From the NCBI RefSeq assembly GCF_910592395.1, contig NC_088326.1:7197001-7261000 (forward strand): 64,000 nucleotides of DNA, written 5' to 3'. The stretch comes from Lineus longissimus (lineage: Eukaryota; Nemertea; Pilidiophora; Heteronemertea; Lineidae). Shown piece by piece: positions 57,200 to 64,000 of this stretch. The notes under the pieces are model-generated. The model saw nothing but the letters and a program-made list of their open reading frames with translations. It did no database searches and was not told the DNA's origin. Both the position numbers and the translations under genes were made by a program. Each line of letters opens with the position of its first letter. Positions within the stretch are counted from its first letter, which is position 1.

Positions 57200-59145
57200 T
57201 TCTTTGCCCTTTCTGCCGCAGGGATGGTGTCCAATACTTCTCTCTTATTAGATGCAAACTTGTGCAGACGAAAACCTCCTTCCTTACAGAGTTGGCGGCT
57301 TGAATCGATTAACTCCTTGGCTGACTTGGTTGTTGGGACAGACCGGATACCATCATCAGCTTAGAAACTATCTCTTACAAAATCGGCAGCCTCTTTTCCG
57401 TGTTTTTCTTCGTACTTGTCTGCTGTGGCCTTTAGCGCATAATTACAACATCCAGGGGAAGATGTGGCTCCAAACACATGAACTGTCATCCTGTAGTCGG
57501 TCGGCTCTTCTTCTAGCTGCCCGTTCTTCCACCATAGAAAGCGAAAAAGGTCTCTACTATCTTCTGCGACAGATACCTGGTGATAGAAAGCCTCAATGTC
57601 ACAGGTGAAGGCCACTGGCTCCTTCCGGAAGCGACAAAGTATGCCAGTCAAATTGTTTGTGAGATCAGGACCCTGGAGAAGGTTTCTGTTGAGTACTTGT
57701 CCTTGATATGCAGCGCTGCAGTCATAAACAACTCTGAGTTTATCTGGCTTCTTGGGATGAAGTACACCATGGTGTGGAATGTACCAGACTTGGCCTGTAG
57801 GGGTCTCCTTGGGGGCTGGTTCGGCATAGCCCTTCACAAACAAGTCCTCCATAAAATCAACATACTTTCTCTTATATGCTTCATCACGGCGTAATCGGCG
57901 TTTCAGACCATTTAAGCGCCTTACAGCGAGCTGTCTGTTGTTGGGCAGGACCATGTTGTCATCCTTCAGTGGCAGGGGCAGCTGAAAATGTCCGTTTTCT
58001 AACTGCTGTAGTCCATCTCGTGCCTTGGATAGAAATTTTCTATCGTCACAGGACATCTTCTCTTCGGAGTCGTCTTCATGAAATTCTCGTTCAAACCACT
58101 CACTAAGTACAATTGGACTTATCTCCTTGCCTTTGGTTCTGAATGCAAAGTGACAACTGCCTTCTTCAGTACTGATTGATCTGCAGGCGGACTCTATTTG
58201 GCTTTCATCTTCACAGCTGCAGTCAAGGATACCAATGACTCCCCAACCAAGATCGGTCAAAATGGCATAGGGGTCATTGTCTCCTCCTGGGACAACATCT
58301 CTAGGTTTCATGAGTCGAGGGCAGTTCATCCCAACAAGCAGGCCGATTTCAATGTCTTGATGAGGATGAAGCTTGTCTGCTATCTTTGCCAGGTGGGGAA
58401 TTGTTCTCAAAGTGTCAGCTCTAGGTATCTGCCCATGTCTAGCAGGTATTTTGTCTCTGGTGTAGGTAACTGGGAGGCCTACATCCAAATTGCGATCAAC
58501 ATCCATTACTCGGAGGCCTGTGACCTTAGTAGACTTAACAGTGGCTTCAGCTAACATGGTTGTTAGCCTGAGGGTAACATCACATCCTTTAACATCTAGG
58601 GTTCTGGCTGTATTCTCAGAGACGAAACAAGTGTCGGACTGTGGATCCAACAGGACGTAAACGTCGACTGTTCTTCTTGGATCCTTCTCGTGATACAGGG
58701 TGACAGGTAGGATTAACAAATGAGAGCACCTGTGTCCTTGTTTTACACAGTTAGTGTTAGCGTTATCTGGGGCAACGCCTGTCTGAGGCATTGCTACCGC
58801 ATTGTAATCGTGCAGTACAGTTGGATGCAGTTTTGAGCACACCTCACATGTCAGCTTTGTTTTACATGTGGCTCGACGGTGCCCGAATCTCAGACAGCCA
58901 TAACACAGGGCCTTATCCTTGATTGTAGTTTTTCGCTCGGTCAGAGACATTGCTGCAAAGGTTTGGACACGTGGCGACTCCATGGGGATTACTGCATACA
59001 GCACACTTGCGGGCCTTTGGCTTAGGCTTCTGACTGGTCTGTTCTGATTTAGGCTGCGGCTCAGTTTTTGACGATTTTGCAACTGTTGACAAAGTCTTCG
59101 ACTTGAAATGGTTTGCGGTCCCCTTTGCCTTGTCTGGTTTTCCAC
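57200..59145 (-). pseudogene. BEL gag end, protease and RT with a stop in the catalytic box (dead BEL)
   Basis: 59145-57361 covers CYGCLRFGHRRATC and CEVCSKLHPTVLH (knuckles). The protease-like VYVLLDPQSDTCFVSENTA has DPQS where BEL proteases normally have D-x-G-S, so the catalytic Gly is replaced. RT follows: WYIPHHGVLHPKKPDKLRVV, VAFTCDIEAFYHQV (first Asp). It ends in a TAA (57361-57363) exactly where the Tyr of the YVDD box belongs, followed in frame by Ala-Asp-Asp. Coding similarity continues in the same frame to about 57,200, and a further break lies before 57,084. Confidence 0.88.
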
Positions 59146-60151
59146 TGCTGTCCTCCCCTCTTAGACTGACTGGACTGCATGCGATCCGGGCTTCCTTTAC
59201 GATGAAGTCACAGAATTCTTGAAAACTTGGGTAGGATGGATCATCTTTGCTCAGCCTTGTATCAACAATCCTGCTCCATCTGTCCACAATATATCGTGGG
59301 AGTTTGCGAAGAATCTTCTTATTCTCATCTGGGTTGTTAAGTCCATCTAGGTAACGGATTGAGTTCATTGCACTAGCACAACTTGTCAAGAAGTCGGCGA
59401 ACTTCCTCTACTCCCTACCATCTCCCGCCTTAAGATGAGGCCAACTGTCAATTCTTTGCTTGTAGGCTTCTGCTGTTATGAATTTATTTCCGTACCTTTC
59501 CTTTAGGAGCGACCTTGCCCTCATGTATGCATCTGCGGTGCCTTGAGAGAGCAGACCTCGAATAGCCTCCTTTGCTTCACCTCCCGTATATTTACTCAGG
59601 TAGTGTAATCGCTGTGTCACTGAGGTAACACAAGCTTCGATCATGGTCTCAAATGACGAGTTCCATAGCGGATATTGAAGAAGATCACCCTTGAAGACTT
59701 CTGGTTCAACTCTCGGCAGGTGGTCCCGACGTTGCGATTCGGTAAGGATTTCGGCTAACTTGGCGATACTCTCATCTGCTGCACCAACTCCTTTCGATTC
59801 AGAGTCTTGACTGAGAGGATCTCTAGTGGGTGTGGGCCTCTCTGGCTCAGGCGTTGGCTGTGGTGGCAATGCTGACGGCTTTGACCGTCTTGGGGTGGGT
59901 ACTGGGCTCCACCCATCGTCACTGTGGTGAGGGGCGCTTACAGCAATGTTACTGGCGTCAGGTGTCACCAATGTCACTGGAATAGGTATCTGACTTGCCG
60001 GAGTCGAGGTCAAATATCTTGGTTTTGACCTCAGCTCATCTTCCATTTGTTGTATGCTCTTTTCCAGCTTGCTTTTTTCGGCAGTGAGCATCTGCATCAG
60101 CAGTTTCTCGGACTTAACCCTTTTAGCAAGATCAATCTGGCTTTGAGCCAT
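58913..60151 (-). pseudogene. BEL gag (dead BEL)
   Basis: 60151-59408 starts MAQSQIDLAKRVKSEKLLMQ with a coiled coil, a proline-rich spacer and the DUF1759 capsid region (LPRVEPEVFKGDLLQYPLWN, YMRARSLLKERYGN). After a frameshift near 59,400, 59389-58913 continues with YLDGLNNPDENKKILRKLP and ends in a knuckle CAVCSNPHGVATC. A second shift near 58,990 leads into the protease-RT frame. The leader between 5' LTR and ATG is only ~110 bp. Confidence 0.85.
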
Positions 60152-60261
60152 GATGTAGCTTCTGAGTCAGTTACTACGGTTAAAGTCACACAACATGGTA
60201 AAGTTCTTTATTAAGAATTCACCGTATTCTACGATAAGAGTCTTGAACAGAGTTTTTACTG

Positions 60262-61291
60262 TGGCGGCGATGCACTTCTCAGCTTAGGATCATCCATGTA
60301 AGAGACAGTCACATCCATTAACAGAAGACGAACGACGTGTATAAAGATCCTTCTCTTTAGTTTAATAGCGTATCACCGTGTAGTTTTGTCAAGTACAGCA
60401 GATTCACAGTTACAGGTACATCTTTCGACTGACTACATCAGGTTCACGTAAAAACTGAAAATACAAAATGGGAAGGACTCCTTAGTCTTTTAAGCAAATA
60501 ACCAAAAACATCAGAGATGCCAGACAAGATATAGATGTACAATGTAAGTGTACATGAGCGTGAAGACAGGTTGTGATAACCCAGCGTCCCAGGTTGTGAC
60601 AATGTCTCCACCAAAAACTTCACCCCAAAGTAAGCCAAAATTATCCCCAAAATCCCAGGACATCAGCTTAACTTGTCTAACATCTCCACAATGAATATAT
60701 GAAGGCTACAAAGTCCAGCTAGCAGGACACAAGAATTAGACAACTGGAAGACACCACCACAAGGTGCTGCCACCTGAGAACACTCACTGGTACTAAGGAG
60801 AAAGTCTTCACTCCAATATGCAAAGACAAATAACTGTCAGACTAGCTTTTAAATGGGCTACAAAGGGACACAATGTCCTCTCTAAAACGCTGATATGAAA
60901 AACATTGCACGTGGCCACGATTTTGATACTACAATGCCTTGACATTGGGCGTGGTAGATAGGTACATGTGTCTTAACCTTTTACAAGACGTCCGCTGTCG
61001 TTGAACACAGTTTTACAGCACTGATCTAATTATTTTGGGCAAATTACGCCACTTAATGTTGCTATACATATTCATCTTGACATACCTCTGTTTTAGGCTA
61101 CTCTTTTCTGAACAATTAGCCTTAAATTTGACTTCTTCTACATCGGCAAAAACCGCAAGGTTTTGTACCGGGAAAACACAATGGCGGAAAGCGCACGGGC
61201 TAATATAGGTGGCGCTGACGTCAACAATAATTAAAGGCAATATGCCGCGATGTGGCTCTCCAACATTACTTAAAGGCGATATGCTGTAACA
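60262..61291 (-). repeat. 5' LTR of the dead BEL
   Basis: 1,030 bp, paired with 52890-53921. The primer-binding site should start at 60261 reading leftward. Confidence 0.9.
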
Positions 61292-61964
61292 GACACCCTG
61301 GAATTAAGAGAGTATACAGATCCAGAGGAGTATGCTCTACTTTGTACATTTCAGTGCTGGTCCCCCTTCCTGGCCGTGGTTGTCTCCATCCCAAGTCATA
61401 AAAACCTGGACTGTCTTGGTTGTCCTTTGTGCACATCCCAAGTCACAACCATTGTCCCTGGAAGACGCCAGCAGAACAGCCAGCTTTTTCCTTGGGAGCT
61501 CACAAGGGGGCGATGTGGGTAGCTGAGGCATCCCTCTACAGACCCCACTAGAGTTACTGTGTCCATTTCACACCTGGCCCTATTTTGTCTTGATTGTCCT
61601 TTGTGCTCATCCCAAGTCACAACCATTGTCCCTGGAAGACGCCAGCAGAACAGCCAGCTGTTTCTTTGGGAGCTAACTAGGGGGCGATATGGGTAGCTGA
61701 GGCAGACCCAACTAGAGTTACTGTGTCCATTTCACACCTTGCCCTCTTTTGTCTTTGTCCTTTGTGCCCATCCCAAGTCACAACCATTGTCCCTGGAAGA
61801 CGCCAGCAGAACACAGACCCCACTAGAGTTACTGTGTCCACGCTTGGTCCCTTTTGCTTGTTGCATGCCTGGTTTGCATGTCGCACCAATGTCTTGGGGG
61901 ACATCTGCCATATATAGCTCTGCCTAGTCCAGTAGGAGGTTCAAGTTGGGTTCAGCATCACCCT
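61292..61964. repeat. ~160-175-bp direct repeats, 2.5 copies
   Basis: CCCAAGTCACAACCATTGTC followed by CCTGGAAGACGCCAGCAGAAC occurs at 61437, 61611 and 61772, with CACTAGAGTTACTGTGTCCA after each. A fourth partial word is at about 61,390. Open frames on both strands follow the repeat; no gene. Confidence 0.75.
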
Positions 61965-62951
61965 CAACACTACCAAAAAACCTGCCAACACCAATCTTTC
62001 AACAACCAAACTGGCTGTTGAATAAAATCTGACACCCATTTTGGTAATTGGCTTATGTAGTCAACACTCCGTATTGGTGTTGGATGTGGCCAACACCCAT
62101 TTGAACACCCACACTGGGCCGTGTTGACACTTGCCAACACCATCGTGCAACACCCAAACTTGGTGTTGAATAGAAACTGACACCCATTTTGGGCGTTGGC
62201 TGCTGTGGGCAAACACTCCGTATTGGTGTTGGATATGGCCAACACTCTTTTGAACACCAACACTGGGTGTTGACACTTGCCAACACCATCCTTCAATAGA
62301 AGCTGACACCCATTTTGGGTGTTGGTTAATGTGGCCAACACTCCAACACCCATTTGAACACCGAGAACGGGTGGTGTTAAATAGAAGCTGACACTAATTT
62401 TGGGTGTTGGCTAATGTGGCCAACACTCCGTATTGGTGTTGGATGTGGCCAACACCCATTTGAACACCGAAAATGGGTGTTGACACTTGCCAACACCTTC
62501 GTTCAACACCCAAACTTGGTGTTGAATAGAAGCTGACACTTATTTTGGGTGTTGGCTAATGTTGCCAACACTCCGTATTGGTGTTGGATGTGGCCAACAC
62601 CCATTTGAACACCGAGAATGGGTATTGACACTTGCCAACACCATCGTTCAACACCCAAACTGGGTGTTGAATAGAAGCTGACACTCATTTTGGGTGTTGG
62701 CTAATGTGGCCAACACTCCGTATTGGTGTTGGAAGTGGCCAACACCCATTTGAACACCAAGAATGGGTGTTGAAACTTGCCAACACCATCGTTCAACACC
62801 CAAACTTGGTGTTGAATAGAAGCTGACACTCATTTCGGGTGTTGGCTAATGTGGCCAACACTCTGTACTGGTGTTGGATGTGGCCAACACCCATTTGAAC
62901 ACCGAAAATGGGTGTTGTCAGACGGTGAACACCACAATTTGGTGTTGGGCC
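61965..62951. repeat. Right subterminal satellite (145-bp units of AACACC/GGTGTT palindromes)
   Basis: Units read GGTGTTGAATAGAAGCTGAC, then TTTTGGGTGTTGGCTAATGT, CCAACACTCCGTATTGGTGT and CATTTGAACACCGA. The last three complete units are spaced 145 bp (for example reading frames ending at 62688, 62833 and 62975, shifted by 142-145). It abuts the right TIR of the giant element. Confidence 0.85.
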
Positions 62952-62972
62952 AACACCACTTTTGGGGCTGTG

Positions 62973-64000
62973 CATTCAACGTTACGACATACGATAGATA
63001 CAGTACAGAGACTGGGACCACGGATTTGGTTTCGTTTGACGAGAGTTCCCACCAACACTGGTTTTCTAAAACTCTTTCGCCCAATGTGAATCCCAGCTTT
63101 TATATTGCAAGGGAGCAACCCAGTTTGACAATTGAGACAAACGACGTATCTATATAGACGACGTATCTATATAGACGACGTATCGTAAAAGCAATAATCT
63201 ATACAGACGACGTATCGCACCCAGCGTGCCTTTTACGTACAATTGTACGTTAACAACGTCACAACGTTACCACGAGCGAAACCCCTCTCTTTTGAAGAAA
63301 GCCAAACGACGTTACTTATTTTTCTCGCGCCAACGCAACAATGGTTTTCAATCAACTCCCCGTGTCAATCAGGTGACGTCACATCCCATGCGCATTTGGA
63401 TTGGTCGAGATACATCGCGTCATTAACAGTTAATTTTTACCAAGAAGGAAACCGTAAACAATGGATAAACTGACGAAATACCGCACCACTGACTGATAAC
63501 AGTTCCAAATATCATAAGGATATCAACATTAAGGTAGTACTTTATCACCTCATACAGGTTTTGATCGATGTTATTAAACTTTATGCACGATATAACCGAT
63601 CGTAAAACGTAGCCCAAAACCTCGTGCAATATTTTCCCGGTAAAAGTTACGCCTTTTGACGAAAAACCAATCGAGCTGCCTAAAGAGGTAAATATATTTC
63701 GCAAGTCCATAGTCAAGTCCATACCTCATAAGATCACATGAAAAATACCCTGACGTCGGTTCACAAGACTAAAAGTCACATACGATGTGTATAATTTTGA
63801 CATTTAGAAGTTGACGAGACATCGTCGACAACTTGAAGAAAATGAGATGGTATGACGTCATCACCAAACGACAAGTGACGGATTCGCCTTAACTTCTTTA
63901 AAATAAACATCATGGAAGCTAATTAAAAGTAATTATTGTGCCAAAAGCCGAGTGTAAAGATATATTGACCTAAAGTCGAAAACCGCACGTATTTTAAATG
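62973..64000 (-). repeat. Outer piece of the split Gypsy 5' LTR, running off the window
   Basis: Matches 30,619-31,655 with about 1% differences (for example a small change at 63,150-63,180 and AAGTCCATACC at 63,715). Open frames in it mirror those in the 3' LTR at 30,600-31,370 and are not genes. Confidence 0.9.

Larger units (their letters stand above)
52890..61291 (-). mobile_element. BEL/Pao retrotransposon, full-length but dead
   Basis: Direct repeats 52890-53921 and 60262-61291 (~1,030 bp) start TGTTACRGYATATCGCC on the minus strand (with small differences) and end ...CGCCGCCA. I count about 13 substitutions and one 2-bp gap between them (~1.3%). Between them the minus strand encodes gag, protease, RT, RNase H and integrase in broken frames. 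It inserted in the giant element. I could not find a clean target duplication (left flank ...ACAAAG, right flank GACACC...). Confidence 0.92.
45808..62972. mobile_element. Giant 17.2-kb TIR element with satellite arrays at both sides, splitting a Gypsy LTR
   Basis: The left end CACAGCCCCAAAAGTGGTGT (45808-45827, one further T also matches) has its exact inverse at the right end (62952-62972). The host LTR reads continuously across the site in the other copy (30,618-30,622), which has a single CA there; here CA flanks both ends (45806-45807 and 62973-62974). Thus 17,165 bp were inserted as one unit. About 1 kb next to each end is made of short palindromic repeats (AACACT...AGTGTT on the left, AACACC...GGTGTT on the right). 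The CAC start, 2-bp duplication and subterminal repeats resemble CACTA/CMC transposons, but I found no transposase. It also contains an orphan exon, Y-family repeats and a dead BEL. Confidence 0.8.
30438..64000 (-). mobile_element. Gypsy-type LTR retrotransposon carrying three younger insertions (5' LTR runs off the window)
   Basis: The minus-strand order is 5' LTR (64,000 and beyond to 62,973, continuing 45,807-45,722), partial gag (45,720-45,225), protease and linker (45,192-43,858), RT (42,339-41,317), RNase H (33,221-32,258), purine tract and 3' LTR (32,173-30,438). Removing 33222-41316, 42340-43857 and 45808-62972 restores continuity at each break. The integrase domain is absent and the gag start is missing, so the element could not move by itself. 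It interrupts a BEL integrase gene at 30,435. Confidence 0.8.

Noticed and set aside
52880-61300. A 5-bp target duplication for the older BEL
   Set aside because: Left flank ACAAAG and right flank GACACC do not match; I do not claim one.

Overview
This is eukaryotic DNA, almost certainly from a marine invertebrate animal. The evidence is spliced genes with GT/AG introns, the two last exons of the conserved WD40 gene AAMP, and a dense mix of animal transposon families (hAT-like, piggyBac, pogo/Tigger, Tc1, Harbinger, BEL/Pao, Gypsy, CR1/L2-like LINE, DIRS). There are no operons or bacterial genes. I cannot name the species. AAMP is the only recognisable single-copy host gene; nearly everything else is mobile DNA, much of it nested.

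Left part (1-15,300). A complete 8.7-kb hAT-like DNA transposon (240-8968; 13-bp terminal inverted repeats, 7-8-bp target duplication) carries a four-exon transposase-like gene and has a dead piggyBac (6361-8647, TTAA on both sides) inside it. Next come a Tc1 end, a complete pogo/Tigger element (9589-13170, TA duplication) with an intron-containing transposase and a nested 1.1-kb fold-back element (11961-13097), and a Gypsy fragment with its 3' LTR. AAMP exons lie at 15,327-16,186 on the plus strand.

Middle part (16,200-30,435). This is a patchwork of short repeat families that start with a hairpin, a MITE (16713-17547), a Harbinger stub joined to a broken BEL, an exon resembling the RAG1 N-terminal zinc region (20480-20667), a 145-bp tandem array, a DIRS gag remnant, and a 5'-truncated CR1/L2-like LINE. 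It ends in the integrase end of another BEL.

Right part (30,438-64,000) is one Russian-doll insertion. A Gypsy element on the minus strand begins with its 3' LTR at 30438, and its 5' LTR runs off the window end. It was interrupted by (i) a young intact BEL/Pao (33222-41316; identical 238-bp LTRs, ACGTT duplication, 1848-codon ORF), (ii) a 1.5-kb element with ~260-bp inverted repeats and a 6-bp duplication (42340-43857), and (iii) a 17.2-kb element (45808-62972) that splits the 5' LTR. This last insert has matching 21-bp ends (CACAGCCCC...) and long satellite arrays of small AACAC/GTGTT palindromes at both sides. It carries an orphan coding exon and several repeat families, and is itself interrupted by an older, dead BEL (52890-61291, ~1-kb LTRs). 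The insert's class is not settled; its ends resemble the CACTA/CMC group and I find no transposase in it. It is the most promising candidate for something undescribed.

The genes do not form a pathway. The layout records successive insertions whose order can be read from what interrupts what.
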